This document shows positions 15,913 through 24,605 of a stretch of DNA of 39,318 bases, one piece after another; the first letter of the stretch is position 1; every line of letters starts with the position of its first letter. Made by a program: the position numbers and the translations under genes. The DNA comes from Spirochaetae bacterium HGW-Spirochaetae-5. Lineage in GTDB: Bacteria > Spirochaetota > UBA4802 > UBA5550. The stretch spans positions 1-39,318 of the forward strand of contig PGXT01000036.1 in assembly GCA_002839285.1 (NCBI GenBank). Direction: 5' to 3'. The notes under the pieces are model-generated. The model ran no database searches, was not told where the DNA came from, and was given only the letters and a program-made list of their open reading frames with translations.

Positions 15913-17276
15913 TACTTACTTAGTTTTTCAATCGCAGCCGTAAGCTGATTATCAAATTCAAGGTCATAAATCTGATCTTTATGATACTTCGTTATTTCCC
16001 GCTTCAGAATAAAATCTGCTGTGGTATCAGAAATTTTTATATTTTTATCTTTAAGATACTTTTTGAAATCAGCTTTCGTGTTTTCATTATACTTAGTTTT
16101 AATTGATACAAAATCATTAAGCAGTTTATCCCTGCTGATCTTTTTCAAGTCTTCTGTCTCTCCCTCAGGGAACTCAACAACCTTAACTTCGAAGTCAGGC
16201 ATGATCCCTTTCCCGTGGATCATAGCACCTGAAGGTGTGTAGTATTTGGCTATTGTCAGAGCGATTCCCACTTCTTTATCAAGATTGTAGGTTTTCTGTA
16301 CAGAGCCTTTGCCGAAAGTTTTTTCACCAAGAAGCATGGCTTTATTGTTATCCCGAAGAGCTCCGCTAAGTATTTCCGATGCTGATGCGCTCCCTTTATT
16401 TACAAGAACAATAATTTTACCTTTGTAAATCGGGTCTTTTACAGATTTGAAAAAGTTCTCTTTTCCGCGGTCAGATCTCCCTTTGGTGGATACAATGGTT
16501 AGATCTTTTTCCAGAAAAAATTCAGAAATCTCCACCGCAGCTGTAAGGAGTCCACCGGGATTATATCTGAGGTCAATTATCAGTTTATCAATTTTTTTAT
16601 TATTAAACTCAGCAAGAGCTTTTTTAACATCCTGAGTTGTGTCATTACCGAAAGTTTTTATCCGCAGATAACCTGTACCGCTCTCTTTGATTACTGTAAA
16701 TTCTGTACTCTCTATTTTTACGGGAGCTCTTTCAATATTGTAGCTTATCTCTTCGGTGAAACCTTCCCGCCTGATTGTTATATTAACTTTTGTGCCTGGG
16801 AGACCCTTTATATTTTTTATTATTTCATCAAGATTTTTATCTTTTATAATCTCATTGTTTACTCTTGTAATTACATCACCGCTTTCAATTCCCGCTTTTA
16901 TTGCCGGTGAATTTTCAATAGGGCTTACGATTACAATTTCTCCGTCTTTTACAGCTATCTCAACACCTATACCTACAAATTTACCCGATGTCATCTCCTG
17001 CAGTTCGGCAGTTGAATCCTCATTAAGAAATCTGGTGAAAGGATCACCAAGAGAATCTATCATCCCTTTAATCGCGCCGTAGAATAATTTTTTATTGTCG
17101 GGCTGATCAACATATTCACTTGTTATTATCTGAAAAGTCTGATGAAAAAATTCCAGGTATTTGTGAGCAGGTTCCCCTGCCTGAGCGACAAAAGAAAAAT
17201 TAATACCAAGGAAAAGTCCAGTGGCGAAGGCTAGTATAATAAGATGATTTTTTCTTTCTGAAAATCTTTTAAACAT
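15912..17276 (-). CDS. C-terminal processing peptidase (S41A, PDZ domain)
   Basis: Periplasmic Ser/Lys endopeptidase of 454 residues that trims or degrades proteins from their C-terminus. Residues 1-33 are a signal/anchor segment; the PDZ domain spans about 95-180 (GVEIAVKDGEIVIVSPIENS, GDVITRVNNE); the protease core follows with LIIDLRYNPGGLL, GSASASEILSGAL and GEKTFGKGSVQ. The catalytic dyad is S298 and K323, with the 25-residue spacing expected for Prc/CtpA. The C-terminal 70 residues are a Lys-rich helical tail. The ATG follows CCGGAGTTAAA. A consensus-like promoter sits just upstream, between this gene and the Nudix gene. Confidence 0.95.
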   Translation of the reverse strand: MFKRFSERKNHLIILAFATGLFLGINFSFVAQAGEPAHKYLEFFHQTFQIITSEYVDQPDNKKLFYGAIKGMIDSLGDPFTRFLNEDSTAELQEMTSGKFVGIGVEIAVKDGEIVIVSPIENSPAIKAGIESGDVITRVNNEIIKDKNLDEIIKNIKGLPGTKVNITIRREGFTEEISYNIERAPVKIESTEFTVIKESGTGYLRIKTFGNDTTQDVKKALAEFNNKKIDKLIIDLRYNPGGLLTAAVEISEFFLEKDLTIVSTKGRSDRGKENFFKSVKDPIYKGKIIVLVNKGSASASEILSGALRDNNKAMLLGEKTFGKGSVQKTYNLDKEVGIALTIAKYYTPSGAMIHGKGIMPDFEVKVVEFPEGETEDLKKISRDKLLNDFVSIKTKYNENTKADFKKYLKDKNIKISDTTADFILKREITKYHKDQIYDLEFDNQLTAAIEKLSK

Positions 17277-17324
17277 GTTTAACTCCGGTTATGGAAATGG
17301 ATAAAATCATAGATATGTGGAATA

Positions 17325-17353
17325 AAAATAGAATCTGTTACGGAGAGTGTCAA
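17325..17353 (-). promoter_or_regulatory. Promoter of ctpA-tsaD
   Basis: On the minus strand TTGACA (17348-17353) is followed after exactly 17 bp by TATTTT (17325-17330), about 50 bp before the ctpA ATG. It lets ctpA-tsaD be expressed independently of the fumarase/Nudix genes. Confidence 0.6.
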
Positions 17354-17356
17354 TAA

Positions 17357-17938
17357 TTAAGTTGAAATATCAAAATTTATTATAAGAGTTTTACCATATC
17401 CCTGCCCTTGGGTTACAGCGGCTGAATAGACATCGTAGTCCCGACCCTCATAGGTGATTTTTTCACATTTATTATATGATTCATTGTAAAAGATTGAAAA
17501 TGGTACTTCAAGCATTTCATCGATCTCGTCTCTGCATACAATATATTCATGTGCTCTGTTAATTGCTCCGGCATAAACATATACATGATATCCCATTACT
17601 GAAATGTATTCATCGAATTCACCGAGAATTTCAATCTCCTCCGGGGGGATTCCAACCTCTTCCATCGTTTCGCGGAGTGCAGTTTCAAGAAAATCCTTAT
17701 CTGTGGAATCATGGCCTCCGCCGGGGAATGATACCTGCCCTTTATGAGTTGATACTTTATCAGTGCGGAGTGTCATGACAACATGAGGATGACCCTCCTT
17801 CTCCATGAAAAGAATAAGTACAGCCGATTTTTTATATTCAGGAAAATTGATTGATCTTTTCTCTCTGGCGCTAAGTTTTTCGGAAATAAATTTTTTAAAA
17901 CTGCCGAAATCATTCTCCTCGGTGAACTGCATGTTCAT
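17357..17938 (-). CDS. Nudix hydrolase, CoA pyrophosphatase-like
   Basis: Nudix protein of about 193 residues. The UPF0035-type lead motif (VMTLRTDKVSTHKGQVSFPG) runs into the Nudix box GGGHDS ... TALRETMEEVGI, with the REx2EE core that binds Mg. This combination is characteristic of coenzyme A diphosphatases (NudL/Pcd1 type), which cleave CoA or oxidised CoA derivatives. I chose the ATG at 17938 because GAGAGGA sits 6 nt upstream; a longer frame to 17971 has no ribosome-binding site. With this start the first 29 bp overlap the end of the fumarase beta gene in another frame, implying coupled translation. Confidence 0.88.
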   Translation of the reverse strand: MNMQFTEENDFGSFKKFISEKLSAREKRSINFPEYKKSAVLILFMEKEGHPHVVMTLRTDKVSTHKGQVSFPGGGHDSTDKDFLETALRETMEEVGIPPEEIEILGEFDEYISVMGYHVYVYAGAINRAHEYIVCRDEIDEMLEVPFSIFYNESYNKCEKITYEGRDYDVYSAAVTQGQGYGKTLIINFDIST

Positions 17939-18458
17939 AAATATCCTCTCCATACATATCGATTGCAACAACTACTGGGAAATTCTCTACAAAAAGTTCA
18001 TGAACGGCTTCTGAAGCAAGATCATCAAAGGCAATTATTTTTGAGGATTTAATTCTTTTGCTGAGGTAAGCTCCGGCGCCGCCGAAGGAACTGAAGTAAA
18101 CAGCTCTGTATTTTTTTGTAAGTTCTTTTGTAAGATTATCTCTTCTCCCTTTACCTATCATGGCTTTAATTCCCAGCTCAAACATTATAGGGGAAAAATG
18201 ATCCATCCGTGATGATGTTGTGGGTCCTGCGGCGCCGATGATTTCACCGGGCTTTGCCGGAGTGGGGCCTACGTAGTATATAATTTCATTCTTCAGATCA
18301 AAGGGGAGTTTTTCTCCTGCTGACAGCATCTGCGCTATTCTTTCATGCGCTTTGTCTCTTGCGGTCAGAAGTTTTCCAGTTATGAAGCATAGATCTCCGC
18401 AATGTAAATTTTCGATAATATCATCAGTAAGAGGTGTATTGATTGTTTTCCGTTCCAT
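17910..18458 (-). CDS. Fumarate hydratase class I, beta subunit
   Basis: Small subunit of the two-component, iron-sulfur class I fumarase/tartrate dehydratase family. Diagnostic are GDLCFITGKLLTARDKAHER, YYVGPTPAKPGEIIGAAGPT, TTSSRMDHFSP and IGKGRR, which build the substrate pocket. Of 182 residues the last dozen (GEDIYEHAVHRGE) look like an extension and overlap the start of the Nudix gene. Its ATG overlaps the alpha-subunit stop in TGATG. With the alpha subunit it interconverts fumarate and malate; tartrate dehydratase is the alternative and sequence alone cannot exclude it. Confidence 0.94.
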   Translation of the reverse strand: MERKTINTPLTDDIIENLHCGDLCFITGKLLTARDKAHERIAQMLSAGEKLPFDLKNEIIYYVGPTPAKPGEIIGAAGPTTSSRMDHFSPIMFELGIKAMIGKGRRDNLTKELTKKYRAVYFSSFGGAGAYLSKRIKSSKIIAFDDLASEAVHELFVENFPVVVAIDMYGEDIYEHAVHRGE

Positions 18459-19303
18459 CAGATTACAGTTCTCCCTTTGCGGAGAGAGTGGCAGTTGAGG
18501 TTGAGCGCAACGGGAAGTGATGCTATATGAGCCGGAGCGGTTTTGATGTGTACGACCGCTGCACTGTTTGTTCCGCCGAAGCCCATGGGGCCCACACCTG
18601 TTTTATTTACTCTCTCCAGAATTTTTATTTCGAGATCGCGGTAGTATGGATCGGGATGATGTTCCGATGGATTTTTAAGAAGCGCCTTCTTTGCGTTAAG
18701 CATTGCCGTATCAGCAGTGCCGCCTATACCAACTCCGAGAAATAGAGGGGGGCACGGATTGGGTCCGGCTGCAATGACTGTATCTTCAATGAAGTCGATA
18801 ATTTTTTCAACGGATTCTGTGGGACGGAACATACGAAGTGCGCTCATATTTTCTGATCCGCCCCCTTTAAGCATTAAATCAATGGTCAGGCCATTGCCCG
18901 GAACTATATCAGTGTGAATAAATGCCGGTGTATTGGTTCCGGTGTTTACTCTCCGGAGAGGATCAGCAACTATAGATTTTCTGAGATAGAAGTTTCTGTA
19001 GGCATCAGCTACGGCGGAGTTTACCGCATCGTAGAGATAATCACCTGTTATTTCAAGTTCCTGGCCTATCTCCAGAAATAGAATTGCAGAGCCGCAGTCC
19101 TGGCACAGGGGTATGTTCTCTTTTTCAGCTATATCAATGTTTTCAATGAGAATGTTAAGGGTTTCAGACGCAAGGGGGAGAGTTTCGTTCTCCCTCATAT
19201 CTGCAAAAATGTCTTTAACTTCGGGGGGTGTGATGAAGCTTGCACTCCGGATAAGTTCCTCAATGGCTGTTTTGATCTGATCTGTGTGGATGGTTCTTTT
19301 CAT
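18458..19303 (-). CDS. Fumarate hydratase class I, alpha subunit
   Basis: Large subunit of the oxygen-sensitive [4Fe-4S] class I fumarase. Cluster ligands expected for the family are C67 (in PLCQDCG), C184 (in GPNPCPPLFLGVGIGGTAD) and C271 (in LNLNCHSLRKG). RRVNTGTNTPAFIH and MKGGG-like LMLKGGGSENMS are also typical. At 281 residues it is full length for a separate alpha chain. It diverges from the TPR gene across 242 bp and heads a unit beta-Nudix. No other TCA-cycle gene is in the window. Confidence 0.95.
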   Translation of the reverse strand: MKRTIHTDQIKTAIEELIRSASFITPPEVKDIFADMRENETLPLASETLNILIENIDIAEKENIPLCQDCGSAILFLEIGQELEITGDYLYDAVNSAVADAYRNFYLRKSIVADPLRRVNTGTNTPAFIHTDIVPGNGLTIDLMLKGGGSENMSALRMFRPTESVEKIIDFIEDTVIAAGPNPCPPLFLGVGIGGTADTAMLNAKKALLKNPSEHHPDPYYRDLEIKILERVNKTGVGPMGFGGTNSAAVVHIKTAPAHIASLPVALNLNCHSLRKGRTVI

Positions 19304-19443
19304 AGTTTTAGTTCAGTACTTATGGATTTTTTTAAAAGAGATTATTTGTGAGTCTGAATGTCAAGGAATATAATGCAAAAGTCATTGTCGAACGTATTAA
19401 TCAGAAATAATGGAAAAGATTAGAGCATATTTAATAAAAGACA

Positions 19444-19471
19444 TTGACTATTATCAGAAACTGATTATCTT
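19444..19471 (+). promoter_or_regulatory. Possible promoter with internal palindrome, TPR gene
   Basis: TTGACT (19444-19449) and TATCTT (19466-19471) with a 16-bp spacer lie about 75 bp before the TPR start. The spacer contains a perfect palindrome ATCAG-AAA-CTGAT (19453-19465), positioned where a bound regulator would block polymerase. Confidence 0.4.
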
Positions 19472-19545
19472 GCATAAAATTCCGTTTTGTATCCGTTAAA
19501 TTAACTGCACTCAAGACTTAATAATATTAATGTTAGAGGAAAATT

Positions 19546-22029
19546 ATGATTTTAAAAGCAAGGGCTATGTTCATCGCAATTATATTGAATATTCTTTTAC
19601 TCTCTTCTCAGAATGTGTATGCCTCTTCTTCTGAAAATGTTTATAATGAAGCAATAAAAATTAAAAATACTGATCCGGTTCAGGCTCTTTCTCTTTTTAA
19701 AAAAGCAATAGATATTGATAAAAAATCGGCTGCAGCTTATTATGAAGCTGCGATCATCTTAAGGGTTTATTACTATAATGAAGGTGAGGCTGATGAATTT
19801 CTGAATAAATGCCTTGGTCTGATTAAAGAAGATGACCCTTTATACGCGAAAGTTCTTCTGCAGAAAGGGCATGTATATATTGCAAAATCCGACATTAAAC
19901 GCGCGGTCGAGTATTATGAAAAGATCAGAATTCATCTTGAGAAGATGAAGCAGGAGAAGACTGAAGATTATGCTTTGATTCTTCAGTCTTATGGAGACCT
20001 TTATTATCATCGGAGTAATTACAGGAAATCTCTTGAGTATTATCTTGCCAGCGATAAAGTATTTAATACTATAAAAGATGTCAACAGTGAAAGATATGCC
20101 CGTCTGATGATTGATCTTGGTGATATTTATCTTGCTATGGATAAAGCGAAAAAAGCAGGTGAGTATTATAAAAAAAGCGAAAAAATTATTAGAGCCAACG
20201 GACTTACTACTTCAGTAACTTACACCGATCTTATGGAATCCTATGGAGGTCTATATTTATATCTGTATAATTATCCGGAAGCCCTTATCTGTTTTAATAA
20301 GGTAGCATCTGGAATGAATGAGATGAAGCTGCAGAATCTGCCTGTATTTACAGAAACTAACAGGTCATTTATAAGGTATTATAAAAATATTGGAGATTAT
20401 AAGAAGGCTATTGAGGAGTGCAGCAAGGCTCTTGAAATTATGGGGGATCTGGGATTTAAGAACAATCTGGTTACTGCAGCAATTATGATGGACTTAAGCG
20501 ACATTTACAGTCTGCAGGAGAAATATACTGAAGCTTCAGGTTTTCTGGTATCAGCACAAAAAATCATCAAAGGAACTGACTCTGCAGAATCGAGATTATA
20601 TGTTTATAATCTACAGGATTTTGCAGTACTTTATTTGAGGCAGAAGGATTATAATAAGGCGCTATCTTCGTTTCAGGAAGCAGCCGCATTGGAAGAGTCA
20701 CAGGAGAATACCGACTCAGAAAACTATGCGGCAATTCTGGCAGGCATTGGCCAGACTTATGAATCGATGAATGATCAGGCTAATGCAATGCTGCATTTTA
20801 AAAAAGCTCTTGATATTCTAAATACAAAGGGAACCGGACCGGATTCATATCAGTATCCGAATGTTATCGGCAGGAGTGCAAGTCTTCTGGTGAAAAAAGG
20901 TGATTCAGCCGCGGCGATGAAATCGTGCAATGATGCTTTGAAATTGTATGAAAAGCGTAAAGATACTGAATCACATAATTATATAAGAATGCTCCATGAG
21001 TCAGGGATTATCTCAGCGGAATCAAAAAATTTTAAAATGGCATTTGATTTTTTTGATAAAGAGAGCGCCCGGTACGAAAAGGGGGGAATGACTGATAATC
21101 AGGATTACTTTGAAGCAATCAATTCATCAGCACTTTCATTAAGGGATATGGGGAATGCTGTTAAGTATATCGCCTATTATAAAAAAGGGAGAGAAGTGTT
21201 CCTGAAGTTAACAAACAAAGATTTTATCCGGTATTCATTTTTTCTTTCAGATATGGCTGAAGTTTTGGCAAGAAATGGTAAGACTGATGATGCAATCAAA
21301 TGTCTTGATGAAGCTGATGATGTGATGAAGAATGCCGGACATGAGAACAGAATTGAATATGCCTATCTGTTGTATAAATACGGTACAATTAATCATTATG
21401 CAAAAGAAGATTACGATGCTGCTCTTGTGTATTATTCAAAATGCAATGATATGTATGTAAAGCTTGGTAAAACGGATAATTTTGATCATGTGCTGGTTAA
21501 ATTTCAGATAGGCAATGTCTTCAGGTATAAAAAAAATAACAGGGATTTGGCGTTAAGATTTTATATCGAGAGTGAAAAGGTGTTTAATACACTGAAAGAA
21601 AAAGATAACGCTTTCTATGCTGAATTATGTTCCATTATTGGAATTTCCTTTTATGAAAAAGGTTTAAATGATTATGCGCTGAATTATTACAGTAAATCTA
21701 AAAATGGATATGAGCTTTCCGGAGGAAAGGATACTGCTGATTATGCCGGACTGCTTATGAATATAGGGATAGTGCTGTCTGATCTTAAGTACTACAAAGA
21801 CGGATTAAAATATATGCTCGACAGCCGACAGATTTACGATAAACTGAAGCTCCAGAAGACATATGAATATGCAAATCTTGTATCTAATTCCGCACAGTTA
21901 TATGCATTGCTTGGAGAAAGAGAGGATGCCGGAAAATTATACAGGTTTTCTGCGGAACTTTTTAAATCACTTGGGGAGACTCAGGTGTATCAGAATCTGG
22001 ACAGACGTGCAAAAGATTTTGGTTTCTGA
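19546..22029 (+). CDS. Large exported TPR-repeat protein (827 aa)
   Basis: Signal peptide at about 1-28 (ending in NVYASSS), then tetratricopeptide-type helix pairs over essentially the entire length. Repeats with the W/Y-x-x-L-G/A-x-x-Y-x-x-x-x-x-x-x-A pattern are visible, for example LQSYGDLYYHRSNYRKSLEY, MIDLGDIYLAMDKAKKAGEY and VKFQIGNVFRYKKNNRDLAL. Many repeats are 36-42 residues apart, longer than the canonical 34, as in the Kinesin-light-chain/NPHP-like TPR style. No enzymatic domain. It ends 32 bp before an exported ankyrin protein on the same strand, so the two form an exported repeat-protein pair. Likely a periplasmic or surface scaffold; partner unknown. Confidence 0.9.
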   Translation: MILKARAMFIAIILNILLLSSQNVYASSSENVYNEAIKIKNTDPVQALSLFKKAIDIDKKSAAAYYEAAIILRVYYYNEGEADEFLNKCLGLIKEDDPLYAKVLLQKGHVYIAKSDIKRAVEYYEKIRIHLEKMKQEKTEDYALILQSYGDLYYHRSNYRKSLEYYLASDKVFNTIKDVNSERYARLMIDLGDIYLAMDKAKKAGEYYKKSEKIIRANGLTTSVTYTDLMESYGGLYLYLYNYPEALICFNKVASGMNEMKLQNLPVFTETNRSFIRYYKNIGDYKKAIEECSKALEIMGDLGFKNNLVTAAIMMDLSDIYSLQEKYTEASGFLVSAQKIIKGTDSAESRLYVYNLQDFAVLYLRQKDYNKALSSFQEAAALEESQENTDSENYAAILAGIGQTYESMNDQANAMLHFKKALDILNTKGTGPDSYQYPNVIGRSASLLVKKGDSAAAMKSCNDALKLYEKRKDTESHNYIRMLHESGIISAESKNFKMAFDFFDKESARYEKGGMTDNQDYFEAINSSALSLRDMGNAVKYIAYYKKGREVFLKLTNKDFIRYSFFLSDMAEVLARNGKTDDAIKCLDEADDVMKNAGHENRIEYAYLLYKYGTINHYAKEDYDAALVYYSKCNDMYVKLGKTDNFDHVLVKFQIGNVFRYKKNNRDLALRFYIESEKVFNTLKEKDNAFYAELCSIIGISFYEKGLNDYALNYYSKSKNGYELSGGKDTADYAGLLMNIGIVLSDLKYYKDGLKYMLDSRQIYDKLKLQKTYEYANLVSNSAQLYALLGEREDAGKLYRFSAELFKSLGETQVYQNLDRRAKDFGF

Positions 22030-22061
22030 AAGTTAAAATATTTTTCGAGGGTGATACTGAA

Positions 22062-23510
22062 ATGTTCCGGTTAAAATTTAAATTTATTGCGGTTCTGATT
22101 CTTATTGCAGCTGTTAATGTTTATGCAGCAGAGAATGATCTGATTAATGCTGTGGAGGCAGCTGACATTTCTGTTGTTTCTCAATTACTTAAAAACGGAA
22201 CTGATGTAAATTATATTGACGATAAGGGGAGAACCGCCCTTATGGTTGCCGCGGAAAAAGGATCTATTCACGTTGCTGAATTGCTTATAAAAAAAGGTGC
22301 GGATGTGAATCTTAAAAATCCAAAATCAGCGATTAATCCGCTTTTTCTTGCAGCTCTTTTCGGACATTCGGATTTAGTAACCCTTCTTCTTTCTAATGGA
22401 GCTGAAATAAATTCCAGAACCGGTAACGGCAGTACTCCTCTGTTTGCTGCATCCTATTCAGGTTATTCAGAAATAATAAATATTCTCCTGTCCAATGGAG
22501 CGGAGATTAATGCAGTTGATACTGAGACCGGTTATACCGCCCTGATGAGAGCGGCTGAAAGGGGTAATTCCGCTGCAGTTGAAACTCTGATAAAGAGAGG
22601 TTCAAATATTAATGTATCTGACAGGAAAGGTTTAACTCCTCTTATGTTTGCAGTAAAAAATGATAAACCGGATGTTGTAAATCTCCTCCTCAAGGAGGGA
22701 GCAGATATATATGCTCCTGATAAAGAGGGATATACAGCTTTGATTTATGCATCGGGCCTGGGGATGACCGGTATAGGGCTTATGCTTATAAACGCCGGTG
22801 CTGATATAAATGCATCTGCAGGCGAGATTGCCAATACTCCGTTGATGTTTGCCTCTGAAAACGGGCATACAGGGATGGTTATGGTGCTTCTTGACAGAAA
22901 GGCGGATAAAGAGAAGAGAAATAACAGAGGGGAGACTTCTCTGATAATTGCCGCGATACACGGAAGGAAGGGTGTTGTTAATGCGCTTATTAATGACGGC
23001 GCGGATGTTGAGGCCGCAGACAATGAAAATTATAATGCAATAATTTCTGCATGTGAAAAGGGGTATACCGAAATAGTTAAAAGTCTTATCTCTGCCGGGG
23101 CAAATGTAAACTGTAAGGATAATCGAAACAGCATGACACCGCTTATGTATGCCTCGCGTTTTGGTCATGCTGAAATAGCGGAGATGATTATGACCGCCGG
23201 TGGAGAGATTGAGACCGGAGATAGTTTCGGACAGACTTCTCTTATGCATGCTGCATTGAATGGACAGGCCAGAATTGTAAAACTTCTACTGGGAAGAGGT
23301 GCCCTTCATAAAGCAAGGAATAATGCAGGGGAAACCGCTCTTATGCTCACTGTTAAGAACGGTTATATTGAAACTCTGAAACTCCTGATAGAAGCAGGTG
23401 CTGATATAAATGTTAAACAGGAGAATGGCTGGACACCGCTTATGTATGCTGATCAGAAAAAGAATAATGTTATGATAGAGCTCCTTAAGAAGAATGGTGC
23501 AAAAAAATAG
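22062..23510 (+). CDS. Exported ankyrin-repeat protein (482 aa)
   Basis: A signal peptide at 1-22 (ending VNVYA) is followed by an almost uninterrupted array of about 14 ankyrin repeats to the C-terminus. The repeat core, T-A/P-L-M-x-A-A-x-x-G ... LL-x-x-G-A-D-V/I-N, is visible throughout, for example TALMVAAEKGSIHVAELLIK and TPLMFASENGHTGMVMVLL. Nothing else is fused to it. GAGGGTGAT precedes the ATG. In bacteria such exported solenoids generally bind proteins; some protect periplasmic enzymes, others are effectors. The adjacent TPR protein is the only obvious partner candidate. Confidence 0.94.
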   Translation: MFRLKFKFIAVLILIAAVNVYAAENDLINAVEAADISVVSQLLKNGTDVNYIDDKGRTALMVAAEKGSIHVAELLIKKGADVNLKNPKSAINPLFLAALFGHSDLVTLLLSNGAEINSRTGNGSTPLFAASYSGYSEIINILLSNGAEINAVDTETGYTALMRAAERGNSAAVETLIKRGSNINVSDRKGLTPLMFAVKNDKPDVVNLLLKEGADIYAPDKEGYTALIYASGLGMTGIGLMLINAGADINASAGEIANTPLMFASENGHTGMVMVLLDRKADKEKRNNRGETSLIIAAIHGRKGVVNALINDGADVEAADNENYNAIISACEKGYTEIVKSLISAGANVNCKDNRNSMTPLMYASRFGHAEIAEMIMTAGGEIETGDSFGQTSLMHAALNGQARIVKLLLGRGALHKARNNAGETALMLTVKNGYIETLKLLIEAGADINVKQENGWTPLMYADQKKNNVMIELLKKNGAKK

Positions 23511-23550
23511 TATATGACTTTTAATGACCGATAATTTTTTACTGATATTT

Positions 23551-24468
23551 TTATTTAATCCTTTCGGTAAATAAATCTTTTCTGCTGAGAATATCCTGTT
23601 TTAGTTCATCTTTAACTCTGCTGTAGACTTTTCCTGTAATATTAAAACTGATAATTTCTTTTCTCAGCATATGATAATGCTCGCTGTCTTTCAACTCTTT
23701 AGTAATTATGATTTCCTTAAAATTACTGAAATCATCCAGATACCGGAGTTTTACCGTAATACTTACCTCACTTTTTGTTTTATAAAAAGGGAGAATAATC
23801 CAGCCGACAAGTGTTACACATCCAATACATCCGAATGCGCTCACATCTTTGTTTTCTCTGATATTTGCTGATACTTCAATTATTTCAGTGCTTCTGGGAA
23901 AATTTAATGCTGTAAAGAATTTTACCAGATCCCTTTCGTAATAGGCAGAATTAAAAAGTCCCTGACTTTTTCTATTTGAAATTACAACAGCGTTGTTGGG
24001 ATAAATACTCCGGTTTTCCCAGAGAAGCCTGTTTGCTGTAATTTCGGCAAAGTTAAATGGATTTGCTGAAACCGGTATATTCCAGTTCACCTGATTTAAA
24101 ACGGATTGGTTTTTTATATCTACAAGGTAGACATTTATAAAAAGTTTGTGATTGAATAAACCGGCATCGCCATATATTAATTTTGAAACTCCCAGGTATT
24201 GTCCTATGGGTATTGTATCCATAGGAGTTGTTATTTTTTTCTTATCCAGTTCAGCTTCGACTATCATGCGCTGTGTATCATCATGTGAAAGAAGTTCATA
24301 ATCTTTAATTTGCGACACTTTGTTTCTGAAAGTCTCATAGAGAGCTTTATAATCCCGGTCACTCATTCCTGTTGCATTAGGAAATGGAATTATAGCGATC
24401 TTTTCAGCTGCATATAATACCGTTGAGGATACTAAAAGTATCATAATTAGGAATAAGTATTTCTTCAT
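23551..24468 (-). CDS. Exported protein with CsgG/LpoB-like N-terminal fold
   Basis: Protein of 305 residues with a signal peptide (KKYLFLIMILLVSSTVLYA). The start of the mature part, EKIAIIPFPNATGMSDRDYK, then FRNKVSQIKDYELLS, QRMIVEAELDKKK and IGQYLGVSKLIYGD, follows the pattern of the CsgG / LpoB / TolB-N-like domain found in outer-membrane-associated factors. There is no lipobox. A hydrophobic stretch with CIGC (about 210-230) may be a membrane segment. The C-terminal part is not recognised. It converges on the ankyrin gene with 40 bp between them and no clear terminator. Assignment to the fold is by pattern only. Confidence 0.65.
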   Translation of the reverse strand: MKKYLFLIMILLVSSTVLYAAEKIAIIPFPNATGMSDRDYKALYETFRNKVSQIKDYELLSHDDTQRMIVEAELDKKKITTPMDTIPIGQYLGVSKLIYGDAGLFNHKLFINVYLVDIKNQSVLNQVNWNIPVSANPFNFAEITANRLLWENRSIYPNNAVVISNRKSQGLFNSAYYERDLVKFFTALNFPRSTEIIEVSANIRENKDVSAFGCIGCVTLVGWIILPFYKTKSEVSITVKLRYLDDFSNFKEIIITKELKDSEHYHMLRKEIISFNITGKVYSRVKDELKQDILSRKDLFTERIK

Positions 24469-24605
24469 GAGGAGACACCCCTGAGTAATAGTGTGCTGAT
24501 TTAATGTTTATGATAAATACACGAGGTATCATCCGGATAGATTTTTATGTGCATAGAAAAAAAATACAAGAGATTTTTAATGTTTATGTACATGACTGAT
24601 TTTTT

